Source: Magnetovibrio sp. (lineage in GTDB: Bacteria > Pseudomonadota > Alphaproteobacteria > Rhodospirillales_A > JABHCV01). From it: 19,367 nucleotides of DNA. A model generated the notes under the pieces. The model did no database searches. It saw only the letters and a list, made by a program, of their open reading frames with translations, and had not been told where the DNA came from. Positions 1 to 7,324 of this stretch are shown here, piece by piece. The position numbers and the translations under genes were made by a program. The stretch's first letter is position 1. Every line of letters starts with the position of its first letter. The stretch spans positions 117,254-136,620 of the forward strand of contig PBDF01000006.1 of assembly GCA_002717285.1 (NCBI GenBank), read 5' to 3'.

Positions 1-62
1 TCTGGCTCTATAAAACCAAATCCCTTTGTAGGATTAAACCATTTAACTGTACCAACAGACAT
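1..62 (-). CDS. Cold-shock protein, CspA family (N-terminal fragment, cut by window edge)
   Basis: The first 20 codons read MSVGTVKWFNPTKGFGFIEP on the minus strand. This is the first beta-strand and the RNP1-type KGFGFI motif of CspA-family OB-fold proteins, which bind single-stranded RNA/DNA and act as RNA chaperones. The ATG is at 62-60, preceded by a purine-rich AAGAGAGAG ribosome-binding stretch about 5 bases upstream. The rest of the gene lies beyond the left edge, so length and the second RNP motif cannot be checked. The upstream leader is long and AT-rich, as in many csp mRNAs, but that is only suggestive. It is divergent from hisG. Confidence 0.9.
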   Translation of the reverse strand, partial: MSVGTVKWFNPTKGFGFIEP

Positions 63-358
63 TTTATTCTCTCTCTTTAGATAGTCTTAAACTTAGTAAA
101 AAAATTAAAATATAACTTATAATTAAATCATATTATTTGTTTTGCTATCATGGAAACGTGTCAAATTCCAACAATTTCTGTTAAATTCTTCAATAATTTC
201 GTTATTAACAATAATACCAATTTTGTTTAAATAAGGTTTTTTTGAGAAAAGGTAAACTTTTCGTGCGCAAGAAATGCATGTGAAGAGGCTGGTTAAAATT
301 TCTTAAACACTATATTAATGCTGCCTTTGATTTCTGTTATGATGATAAGTCGAGGAAT
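63..358. other. Divergent intergenic region between csp and hisG
   Basis: This 296-base AT-rich gap must hold the promoters of both divergent genes. I see TGGAA/TTCCA arms at 151-170 around a TTTGACA on the minus strand, a 6-bp hairpin GAAAAG-GTAAA-CTTTTC at 246-262 (no following T run on either strand, so not an intrinsic terminator), and TATATT at 312-317 as a possible -10 for hisG. No -35 box is convincing. The hisG ribosome-binding site is GAGG at 352-355. No coding potential is apparent. Confidence 0.5.
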
Positions 359-1048
359 ATGATGTCGAGCAAGCGAGATAAATTAGTTATAGCTGTCCCT
401 AAGGGACGTATCTTACATGAGCTAATGCCTCTCCTGCGTGCAACGGGGATTGAGCCTGAGCCGGCTTTTTATGACGATAGCGTGCGTCAGCTTCGCTTTG
501 CCACGAATTCCGTTGACCTTGACATCGTTAGAGTTCGCAGTTTCGACGCTGCGACTTTTGTAGCCTTTGGTGCCGCTGATCTAGGTGTTGTTGGTGCAGA
601 TGTACTTATGGAATTTAATTATGCAGAAATTTATGCTCCTGTAGATTTAGGCATAGGGTATTGCCGTCTTTCTGTAGCAGAGCCAGAAGAAATGTCTGGA
701 AGTGACGATCCTGGTACCTGGAGTCACATTCGCGTTGCAACCAAATATCCTGAAATTACTCGCCGCTATTTTGCTCAGCGTGGTGTACAAGCTGAATGCA
801 TTAAACTAAGTGGAGCTATGGAGTTAGCACCAAATCTTGGACTTTGCCGCCGTATTGTAGATCTTGTGTCTAGTGGGGATACCTTACGGGCAAACGGCCT
901 AGTAGAAATAGAGCAAATAGCTGAAATTACATCATTGCTTGCAATAAATCGAACAGCTTGGAAAACTAGGCCTCAAAAAATAGGGAAACTTATTGAGGAC
1001 TTCCGTAAAGCGCTTGCAAAAGCTAGATCCACAATCGAGACAGTCTAA
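359..1048 (+). CDS. hisG: ATP phosphoribosyltransferase, short form (HisG_S)
   Basis: Catalyses the first step of histidine biosynthesis: ATP plus PRPP gives phosphoribosyl-ATP, in the cytoplasm. At 229 residues it is the short form, lacking the C-terminal ACT-like regulatory domain. Visible family features are KGRI near residue 15, [15 protein letters not shown] at 71-85, [12 protein letters not shown] at 151-162, and the PRPP-binding loop [14 protein letters not shown] at 168-181. Short-form enzymes are known to need the HisRS-like partner HisZ; no hisZ lies in this window. Two ATGs in tandem (359 and 362) follow GAGG at 352-355; the first was taken, but either could initiate. Its TAA overlaps the hisD ATG by one base (TAATG), implying translational coupling. 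First gene of the long operon. Confidence 0.96.
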   Translation: MMSSKRDKLVIAVPKGRILHELMPLLRATGIEPEPAFYDDSVRQLRFATNSVDLDIVRVRSFDAATFVAFGAADLGVVGADVLMEFNYAEIYAPVDLGIGYCRLSVAEPEEMSGSDDPGTWSHIRVATKYPEITRRYFAQRGVQAECIKLSGAMELAPNLGLCRRIVDLVSSGDTLRANGLVEIEQIAEITSLLAINRTAWKTRPQKIGKLIEDFRKALAKARSTIETV

Positions 1049-2349
1049 TGACAGCTTTCTTGAATTTTTCAGACAAAGATTTTGAGTTAGCTTTCGTGAA
1101 ATTGCTCAAGGCTAAACGCGAGACAAACATTGACGTCTCTATTGCAGTCTCTGCCATTCTTGATGATGTACGTGATCGTGGAGATGAAGCAGTCATTGAA
1201 TTAACCAGACGTTTTGACCGTTTTGAAATTGAAGACTTAAAAATTGATGCAGATATAATAGAAAAAGCTATAGGCCAGTGCGACCCAGAGATGATTGAGG
1301 CTCTGAAAATTGCAGCAGACAGAATAAAGGATTTTCATAAGCACCAATTGCCAGATGACTTAGATTATGTTGATGAAGCAGGACTTCGTCTTGGTTATCG
1401 TTGGAATGCAATTTCAGCAGCGGGTCTATATGTGCCAGGTGGAACGGCCGCCTACCCTTCGTCTGTACTGATGAATGCCATTCCAGCCAAGATTGCTGGT
1501 GTAGAGCGACTGGTCATGGTGGTCCCCACACCAGACGGTACTATTAACCCTTTGGTTTTAGCAGCCGCAGGTGTTTCTGGGGTTAACGAGCTATATCGCA
1601 TAGGTGGCGCTCAAGCAGTTGGTGCGTTGGCCTATGGTACTGAGACTATTGCACCTGTTGATAAAATTGTTGGTCCTGGTAATGCATATGTTGCGGCTGC
1701 TAAGCGGCAGGTATTTGGTGAAGTTGGTATAGATATGATTGCTGGCCCCTCTGAAATTTTAGTAGTAGCAGACAAGAACAATCAACCGAATTGGATAGCT
1801 GCAGATCTTGTATCACAAGCTGAACATGACGTAGCTGCGCAATCTATTCTAATAACGGATGATGCTAAATTTGCTGAGAGAGTGTCGAAGGAGGTTGAGG
1901 AGATATTGAACACCCTTCCACGTGCAGACATTGCAGCTAAAAGCTGGTTTAATTTTGGTGCAGTAATTATTGTTGATAATTTGAATGATGCTCCACCTTT
2001 AATTAATCGTCTTGCACCGGAGCACCTTGAATTAGCTGTTGAGGATCCAAATGCTATTGCTGCCAAGGTTAGTAACGCTGGAGCTATCTTTCTTGGGCGT
2101 TATGCACCTGAGGCGCTGGGTGATTACATAGCTGGACCAAATCACATCCTGCCTACAGCTAGAAGTGCACGTTTCTCGTCAGGTCTTGGTGTCCTCGACT
2201 TCATGAAACGCACTTCCTTAATCTCGGCAGATGCAAAAAGCCTTGGTGTTGTTGGCCCCGCCGCAATATTACTGGCTAAATACGAAGGACTTGATGCTCA
2301 TGCTCGCTCAATAGCTTTGCGTCTGAACCAGCAACCAGAGGAAAAATGA
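1048..2349 (+). CDS. hisD: Histidinol dehydrogenase
   Basis: Carries out the last two steps of histidine synthesis: NAD-dependent, zinc-requiring oxidation of L-histidinol through the aldehyde to L-histidine. The 433 residues match the usual length. The nucleotide-binding region includes VPGGTAAYPSSVLMNAIPAK near 129-148 and GPGNAYVAAAKRQVFG near 209-224. By alignment with the E. coli enzyme from memory, zinc ligands correspond to Q257 and H260 (DLVSQAEHD), D359 and H418, and the catalytic pair to E325-H326 (LAPEHLEL). All are present, so it should be active. It overlaps hisG by one base upstream and the next gene by four bases (ATGA at 2346-2349). Confidence 0.97.
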   Translation: MTAFLNFSDKDFELAFVKLLKAKRETNIDVSIAVSAILDDVRDRGDEAVIELTRRFDRFEIEDLKIDADIIEKAIGQCDPEMIEALKIAADRIKDFHKHQLPDDLDYVDEAGLRLGYRWNAISAAGLYVPGGTAAYPSSVLMNAIPAKIAGVERLVMVVPTPDGTINPLVLAAAGVSGVNELYRIGGAQAVGALAYGTETIAPVDKIVGPGNAYVAAAKRQVFGEVGIDMIAGPSEILVVADKNNQPNWIAADLVSQAEHDVAAQSILITDDAKFAERVSKEVEEILNTLPRADIAAKSWFNFGAVIIVDNLNDAPPLINRLAPEHLELAVEDPNAIAAKVSNAGAIFLGRYAPEALGDYIAGPNHILPTARSARFSSGLGVLDFMKRTSLISADAKSLGVVGPAAILLAKYEGLDAHARSIALRLNQQPEEK

Positions 2350-2816
2350 ACGACCAAAGGTTGGTAGGTGTTTTCCTGGATGAGCAGACTGTCGTTAGCC
2401 GCTCAGCGCAGGTGGATCACGAACGTAAGGTCGCTATTTACGATTTAATAGAAGAGAATAGTTTCAAGCTCGTAGGTGACTTTACGGGTCCATTCAATCT
2501 ACATCTTTCCATAATTGAGAATAGGTTTGTATTTGATATACGAGATACGGATGATAATGAATTAGTTCGTTTTACTCAGCCCCTGAGTCCACTGCGTTCT
2601 ATTGTCAGAGACTACTTTATGATCTGTGATAGTTATTATAGAGCAATTAAGATTTCAACACCCGCACAAATTGAGGCTATCGATATGGGTCGCCGTGGCC
2701 TGCATAACGAAGGTGCTGAAATTTTGCAGGAACGTTTGGCTAATAAAGTAGAAATTGATAGTAGTACTGCCCGCAGACTATTTACATTGATATGTATTCT
2801 TCATATCAGGGCTTAA
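2346..2816 (+). CDS. UPF0262 family protein (function unknown)
   Basis: A 156-residue soluble protein with no signal peptide or membrane segment. Landmarks such as FDIRD near residue 64, the LSPLRSIVRDYFMICDSYY stretch near 80-98, and MGRRGLHNEGAEILQERL near 113-130 match the conserved UPF0262 family, typically encoded directly after hisD in Alphaproteobacteria. No enzymatic function is established and I see no catalytic motif. The start ATG overlaps the hisD stop (ATGA), so it is almost certainly co-translated. Its constant location between histidine genes and infA is a genomic habit rather than proof of a role in histidine synthesis. Confidence 0.85.
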   Translation: MNDQRLVGVFLDEQTVVSRSAQVDHERKVAIYDLIEENSFKLVGDFTGPFNLHLSIIENRFVFDIRDTDDNELVRFTQPLSPLRSIVRDYFMICDSYYRAIKISTPAQIEAIDMGRRGLHNEGAEILQERLANKVEIDSSTARRLFTLICILHIRA

Positions 2817-2830
2817 GATAGGGGCGTTAT

Positions 2831-3274
2831 ATGATAGACTTCCCTTCAGCTGTATTATTTGCCTGTACGATGAATTCTGTTCGCTCGGCTATAGCTGAAG
2901 GTCTCCTGAAAAATTTGCTAGGCAAGGCAGTTTATGTTGACTCCGCAGGTGTAAGGCCAGGTTCTATTGATGGATTCGCTGTCGAGGTAATGAATGAAAT
3001 TGGAATTGATATTTCCAGACATAAAGCAAAAACTTTTGACCACCTTGAAGATAGATCTTTTGATGTTATTATATCCTTGTCAATTGAGGCTCAGCATAAG
3101 GCAACTGAAATAAGCCGTGTTTTGGCCTGTGATGCTGTCTTTTGGAAAACTTTTGATCCGACGATTATCGAAGGAAATCGTGAAATTAGGCTTGGGGCTT
3201 ACCGTCAGGTTCGAGATCAATTGTTTATAAAAATTAAAAAAAGTCTTGTATCAGGAGTTTTGACAGAGGACTGA
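2831..3274 (+). CDS. Low-molecular-weight phosphotyrosine phosphatase / ArsC-like protein
   Basis: A 147-residue protein with the LMW-PTP/thioredoxin-type arsenate reductase fold signature: the P-loop C12-T-M-N-S-V-R18-S19 (CX5R-S) after a hydrophobic beta-strand, and the DP loop with D109-P110 (FDPTIIEGN), where D109 would be the general acid. It could dephosphorylate phosphotyrosine or another small phosphoester. The redox cysteines of true arsenate reductases are not obvious in the C-terminal half (C100 is the only other cysteine), so phosphatase is more likely than arsenate reduction. It starts 14 bases after the UPF0262 stop and lies before infA, a position I recall for this protein in related genomes. 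Substrate unknown. Confidence 0.8.
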   Translation: MIDFPSAVLFACTMNSVRSAIAEGLLKNLLGKAVYVDSAGVRPGSIDGFAVEVMNEIGIDISRHKAKTFDHLEDRSFDVIISLSIEAQHKATEISRVLACDAVFWKTFDPTIIEGNREIRLGAYRQVRDQLFIKIKKSLVSGVLTED

Positions 3275-3321
3275 GATGTTTTTTTTTGATTCAAAGAATT
3301 AAAATTAATTAATGAAATTAC

Positions 3322-3352
3322 TTGACCAAAGCTGTCTCGGGCGTCACTTATG
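3322..3352 (+). promoter_or_regulatory. Possible internal promoter upstream of infA
   Basis: In the 115-base gap before infA, TTGACC at 3322-3327 is a good -35 match. The best -10 candidates are weak (CACTTA at 3345-3350 with a 17-base spacer, or CTTATG at 3347-3352 with a 19-base spacer). This is the largest gap inside the operon and a sensible place for separate control of translation factor IF-1. Sequence match only. Confidence 0.3.
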
Positions 3353-3389
3353 TGGCCAATCGAAACAAATAGAGAGAATAAATGGCTAG

Positions 3390-3608
3390 ATGGCTAAAGA
3401 AGAGCTTTTAGAATTTTCTGGTGTAGTTAAAGAACTCCTTCCAAATGCAATGTTCCGGGTAGAGTTGGAGAACGGTCATGAGGTGCTAGCCCATACTGCG
3501 GGGAAAATGCGAAAATTTCGTATTCGTGTTTTGGCAGGCGACCGAGTTAATGTCGAGATGACCCCATATGATCTAACAAAGGGTCGTATCACTTTTCGCT
3601 ACAAATAA
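3390..3608 (+). CDS. infA: Translation initiation factor IF-1
   Basis: 72 residues, the canonical IF-1 length, forming a single S1/OB-fold domain that binds the ribosomal A site during initiation. The sequence begins [20 protein letters not shown] and ends [12 protein letters not shown], both highly characteristic. The start is the ATG at 3390. It is preceded by an 8-base near-copy (ATGGCTAG then ATGGCTAA), giving an additional out-of-frame ATG at 3382 whose 9-codon frame ends at TAG 3409-3411. The purine-rich AGAGAGA at 3371-3377 is better spaced for the upstream ATG (about 5 bases) than for the real one (about 12). Confidence 0.97.
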   Translation: MAKEELLEFSGVVKELLPNAMFRVELENGHEVLAHTAGKMRKFRIRVLAGDRVNVEMTPYDLTKGRITFRYK

Positions 3609-3631
3609 ACTATTCTTCAGGGGGTTACAGC

Positions 3632-4222
3632 ATGGTGGGTTCCGATAGGAAGTTACCCAGCCTAATACTTGCCTCGGCTTCTCCAAGGCGAATTTCTTTG
3701 CTTGCTCAGATTGGCATCATTCCTGATCAAATCATACCTGCCTACATTGATGAAACACCACACAAAAGAGAATTACCAGGTCACCTAGCTAAACGTCTTA
3801 GCGTAGGAAAAGCCACGGCGGTTGCTGAAAAACAACCAAGCGCATGCATCCTCTCTTGTGACACTGTTGTTGCTGTTGGTAGGCGTATTTTAGATAAGGC
3901 AAAAAGCGAAGAAGATGCACGACGTTGCTTGAACCTCTTGTCTGGTCGTCGCCACAGAGTATACAGTAGTCTTACTTTAATTGGTCGCAATGGGAAGTTT
4001 TATAACAAACTTGTCATCACATCAGTCATCTTCAAGCAATTTGATGGTTTAGAGATAGACGATTACGTAAAAAGTGGTGAATGGCAGGGCAAAGCTGGGG
4101 GATATGCCATTCAGGGCAGAGCAGGAGCATTTGCTAGAAAGATTATAGGTTCCTACTCTAATATAGTTGGCTTGCCACTCTTTGAAACGTCTATGTTACT
4201 CAGAGGTTCTTATTTTGAGTAA
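3632..4222 (+). CDS. maf: Maf family nucleoside triphosphate pyrophosphatase
   Basis: Hydrolyses non-canonical or pyrimidine nucleoside triphosphates (dTTP/UTP in the YhdE-type subfamily) to monophosphate plus pyrophosphate, a housecleaning function. The 196-residue length is normal. Motifs seen: LILASASPRR at 11-20, the catalytic aspartate D77 in SCDTVV, LLSGRRHRVYS at 102-112, WQGKAGGYAIQG at 151-162, and GSYSNIVGLPL at 173-183. The GKAGGYAIQG form fits the dTTP/UTP-preferring subfamily rather than the YceF type; that is an inference. A G-rich GGGGG lies about 9 bases before the ATG. The final eight bases overlap the probable start of the RNase gene. Confidence 0.93.
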   Translation: MVGSDRKLPSLILASASPRRISLLAQIGIIPDQIIPAYIDETPHKRELPGHLAKRLSVGKATAVAEKQPSACILSCDTVVAVGRRILDKAKSEEDARRCLNLLSGRRHRVYSSLTLIGRNGKFYNKLVITSVIFKQFDGLEIDDYVKSGEWQGKAGGYAIQGRAGAFARKIIGSYSNIVGLPLFETSMLLRGSYFE

Positions 4223-5693
4223 TGCTAAAGAACTTCTGATCGAGGTTCGTCATGGCCGGTTACGTACGGCCTTGGTAATAGATGGTCGCTTAGTTGAACT
4301 GAATGTTGAAGATGAAGAACATCCCAGTCTTATAGGTAATATATATATCGGTCGGGTCGAAAAAATTGTAGATACACTTAATGCTTGTTTTGTGGATTTG
4401 GGTTTGCAACACAAAGGTTTTTTAGCTCTTGCTGAGATTCTTCCAATTGGGGCTAAGGCAATTTCTGGGGATAAGGTTTCAAAACATCTTTGCGAGGGAG
4501 ATAAGGTCTGTGTTCAAGTACTGCGTGATGCATATGAAGATAAAGGTCCGAAGCTAACAACGCATTTGAGACTAGCATCCCGCTCTATAGTTCTGACTCC
4601 TGGTGTTTCTTCAATAAAAATATCTCACCGTATTAGTGTCAGTAAAAAAAGATCTTATCTAAGAGGTTTGCCACGTGAGCTTACTTCGAAGAAAGAAGGC
4701 TTTATTGTACGCACCGCAGCACAAAGTAATTCCGAGAAAGAAATAATTGCGCAAGTTGAAAGTCTGAAAAGGGAATATCAGATTATTAAAGATAGGTTTT
4801 GTAAAAGTACGACCCCGACCTTCATTTATGGCCCGCCAAATGGCCTCATACGTACGCTTCGTGATCGAACTCCAGGGGATGTGTCTAGAATCGTAATTGA
4901 TGATATTCAAGCCTATCTGGAAGCTAAGGTTTATCTTGAAAAAGAAGCACCAGCATTAATGAAACGACTAATCTATCACAAAGGGCCACAGCCACTATTT
5001 TTTAGGGAAGAACTGGCTGATGATATTGATCAGGCTCTGGCAGCTAGTATCGTTTTGCCATCTGGCGGATCAGTTAAAATAACTGAAACACCAGCTCTGG
5101 TTGCAATAGATGTAAATGTTGCTGGTACATCAAAAGTTAGGTATGAGCAATCAGTTTTAGAGACAAACCTTGAGGCCTGTGCTGAGATTACAAGGCAAAT
5201 TCGTTTACGTAATCTAAGTGGTTTGCTGGTTGTTGATTTTGTTTCAATGAAAAACAACATAAGCAAAAATAAAGTGCTTACAACCCTTAAAAAGCTTGTT
5301 AGAGGGGATCCTGAACAAATTTTCGTTGCAGGCTTCACCCGTTTTGGGCTCGTTGAGATGACACGCAAACGAAGTAAGCCTTCATTGAGAGCTAGTCTTG
5401 GTCAGAGTTGTCTTGTTTGCGAGGGTAGCGGTGTTGCACTCACAGCCCGTACCCATGGCTTTAATGTCTTAGACTGTTTGCGGTTGGAGGGTTTGAGCTA
5501 CCAGAATCAAGGTCTAGAGCTTAGAGTGAGTAAAACAGTAGCCTCTTGCTTGACTGGGCAGCTTAAAGTTGCTTTAGATCATTTAAAAGCGGAACAAGGT
5601 GTCGAAATTAAAATAAGTGTTGATGCCACTCTAAAAGATGAATTCTTTGATATAATACCGTTTCCTTTGACCAAAGGAGGCCTGAATGGCTGA
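4215..5693 (+). CDS. Ribonuclease G/E-family endoribonuclease (short, RNase G-like)
   Basis: A 492-residue single-strand-specific endonuclease for rRNA processing and mRNA decay. It has an N-terminal S1 domain (about residues 36-115), the RNase H-like/5'-sensor and DNase I-like catalytic core, Mg-binding aspartates D299 (VAIDVN) and D341 (LVVDFV), and the zinc-link C399-L-V-C402, matching E. coli RNase E D303, D346, C404 and C407. It lacks the long disordered scaffold of RNase E, so it is RNase G-like; whether it is the only family member in this genome cannot be told. I chose the TTG at 4215 (MSNAKELLIEVRHGR) because AGAGG at 4202-4206 sits about 8 bases upstream and known family proteins start this way. 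A longer frame from TTG 4167 would intrude into maf. It overlaps maf and yacG by 8 bases each. Confidence 0.9.
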   Translation: MSNAKELLIEVRHGRLRTALVIDGRLVELNVEDEEHPSLIGNIYIGRVEKIVDTLNACFVDLGLQHKGFLALAEILPIGAKAISGDKVSKHLCEGDKVCVQVLRDAYEDKGPKLTTHLRLASRSIVLTPGVSSIKISHRISVSKKRSYLRGLPRELTSKKEGFIVRTAAQSNSEKEIIAQVESLKREYQIIKDRFCKSTTPTFIYGPPNGLIRTLRDRTPGDVSRIVIDDIQAYLEAKVYLEKEAPALMKRLIYHKGPQPLFFREELADDIDQALAASIVLPSGGSVKITETPALVAIDVNVAGTSKVRYEQSVLETNLEACAEITRQIRLRNLSGLLVVDFVSMKNNISKNKVLTTLKKLVRGDPEQIFVAGFTRFGLVEMTRKRSKPSLRASLGQSCLVCEGSGVALTARTHGFNVLDCLRLEGLSYQNQGLELRVSKTVASCLTGQLKVALDHLKAEQGVEIKISVDATLKDEFFDIIPFPLTKGGLNG

Positions 5694-5886
5694 ATTAAAA
5701 GCTTCGCCAAGAAGACATGATAAAGGTTGTCCTATTTGTGGAAAGTCAGAAAATCTTAATTCTTTCCCATTTTGTTCCAAAGCCTGTGCTGACTTGGACC
5801 TTGGGAAATGGCTCGTGGGAGATTATAGAATTCCTGTCGTCGATGAAGAAGATAGTGATGGTGAGGCACATGAGAAGGGGTATTGA
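5686..5886 (+). CDS. yacG: YacG-type zinc-binding protein (DNA gyrase inhibitor family)
   Basis: A 66-residue zinc-finger protein with C15-P-I-C18 and C30-SKA-C34 ligands followed by the family hallmark DLGKWLVGDYRIP at 38-50 and an acidic tail. YacG of E. coli binds GyrB and inhibits gyrase; the same function is assumed here by family. A strong AAAGGAGG ribosome-binding site precedes the ATG. The ATG overlaps the RNase gene by 8 bases, so translation is probably coupled. It is the last protein gene of the hisG operon before tRNA-Phe. Confidence 0.92.
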   Translation: MAELKASPRRHDKGCPICGKSENLNSFPFCSKACADLDLGKWLVGDYRIPVVDEEDSDGEAHEKGY

Positions 5887-5984
5887 AATTACCTGTCTAG
5901 GGAAGCTGGACAGTTCTGCTAATTTCTTCTATAAGCCTTTTTCTCTGGTAATTATTTGTGTTTGAGTTGCTTTAACGCAAAGAG

Positions 5985-6060
<76 letters not shown>

Positions 6061-6144
6061 TTATCTCTAAGGAAAAAGCTAAAAACCGACTTTCAGACTA
6101 CAAAATAATTTCTCTCACAAAGTTTCATTCTTATTGTGTAATAG

Positions 6145-7308
6145 ATGAGTATGTTGAAATCGTTCCAAATTCTAGATTTATTACTTAGTTGGAAGCGGAA
6201 TTTATTTAAACGTAAAGGTCCGGGAAGAGGAATATTAATAATTTCAGCCGGTGGGCTCGGAGATACTGTATTGTTTTCCCTTGTTGTATCGCGTTTTGCT
6301 ACTTTAGCACTTGAAAAGGAACCAGTAACAATTTTGCTTCGTAACGACTCAGCAAAAATGGCTTTTTTATTTCCAAAAGAATTCTTCATAGAAATCGTAA
6401 ATTTTATAAATTTTAGGAAGTCTGTGTTGTACAGACATAAAATTGCTAATTGTTTGTTCAAGGCTCACTATAGATTAGTAATCTCTACCGATCAATTACG
6501 TCATCCCGACCTAGATGAAGCAATGATCAGAATGGCAGAGCCTGATCAGGCGTTTGCTATGGAACCGCGCTCTTGGCCTAAATACGACGTCCAATTAAAA
6601 GCTAATAGAAGACTTTACGGACGTTTATTTGATAGTGGGCCAGATCGAATTGATAAGGTCGTAAGATGGAGTAATTTTGCCAACTGGTTGACGAGAAAAG
6701 ATCTTCCTCCACCTAAAGTGCGAATCGATTCCAGTATTTTTACTGAAAAAGAAGGTCTGCAAACCTCGGATGTGTATATCCAACCCTTTTCTGCAGTCGC
6801 ACTCAAACAAAGCCCTGTAGGCCTGTACCGAAAGATTATAAGTGCCCTTCCAGATGGAACCTCTGTTGCTATCATAGGTACACCTGGCGATCTAAATGAC
6901 AATCCGCAATTTAGGGAGCTACTAGAACTAGCAGGTGTAACTTTCAATTCGGCCCCATTTGAGGAACTTATTATCAATTTGAAAGCAGCAAAATTGATGA
7001 TAAGCGTTGATACAGCAGCCATGCATCTAGCAGCTGCTATTGGAACCCCGACACTTTGCTTAGCTAGCGCAGCTTTTGTTGGTGAGATTGTACCTTACGC
7101 ACCAGAAGTGATGCCTGACAATCTTTGTGTTATATACAAAAGTATGACCTGTGAGGGTTGCCTGGGCTATTGCCACCTTGAACCTGTGGAAGATATGTAT
7201 CCATGCGTTGCAGCACTTGATGACGATCAGGCTGTACTGAAGGCATTGGAACTTTTTGAATTTAAAGTTACTCCAAGCGACAAAGCCTCTTGCAGCCTCC
7301 TACATTGA
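6145..7308 (+). CDS. Glycosyltransferase family 9 (heptosyltransferase-like) protein
   Basis: A 387-residue cytoplasmic GT-B glycosyltransferase of the ADP-heptose:LPS heptosyltransferase family (GT9). The N-terminal Rossmann start GILIISAGGLGDTVLFSLVVSRF (29-51) carries the GxGD acceptor-side motif; the C-terminal donor domain has AAKLMISVDTAAMHLAAAIGTPTLCLAS. A C-terminal cysteine cluster C336-x2-C339-x3-C343-x10-C354 resembles the Cys motif of WaaF/WaaC-like enzymes. Substrate not determinable; LPS core or another surface glycan is likely. ATG 6145 was taken, but ATG 6151 is also possible because neither has a clear Shine-Dalgarno. It pairs with a second GT9 gene 16 bases downstream. Confidence 0.85.
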   Translation: MSMLKSFQILDLLLSWKRNLFKRKGPGRGILIISAGGLGDTVLFSLVVSRFATLALEKEPVTILLRNDSAKMAFLFPKEFFIEIVNFINFRKSVLYRHKIANCLFKAHYRLVISTDQLRHPDLDEAMIRMAEPDQAFAMEPRSWPKYDVQLKANRRLYGRLFDSGPDRIDKVVRWSNFANWLTRKDLPPPKVRIDSSIFTEKEGLQTSDVYIQPFSAVALKQSPVGLYRKIISALPDGTSVAIIGTPGDLNDNPQFRELLELAGVTFNSAPFEELIINLKAAKLMISVDTAAMHLAAAIGTPTLCLASAAFVGEIVPYAPEVMPDNLCVIYKSMTCEGCLGYCHLEPVEDMYPCVAALDDDQAVLKALELFEFKVTPSDKASCSLLH

Positions 7309-7324
7309 CACGTAAATATAAAAC

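Noticed and set aside
1782..2066. Minus-strand 94-codon frame inside hisD
   Set aside because: Antisense shadow of a fully conserved hisD region.
4167..4214. Longer N-terminus for the RNase from TTG 4167
   Set aside because: Overlaps maf coding by 56 bases, has no ribosome site there, and the family begins with the MSNAKELLI-type start.
5717..5965. 82-codon frame over yacG
   Set aside because: Shadow in another frame of yacG, which has clear zinc ligands and family motif.
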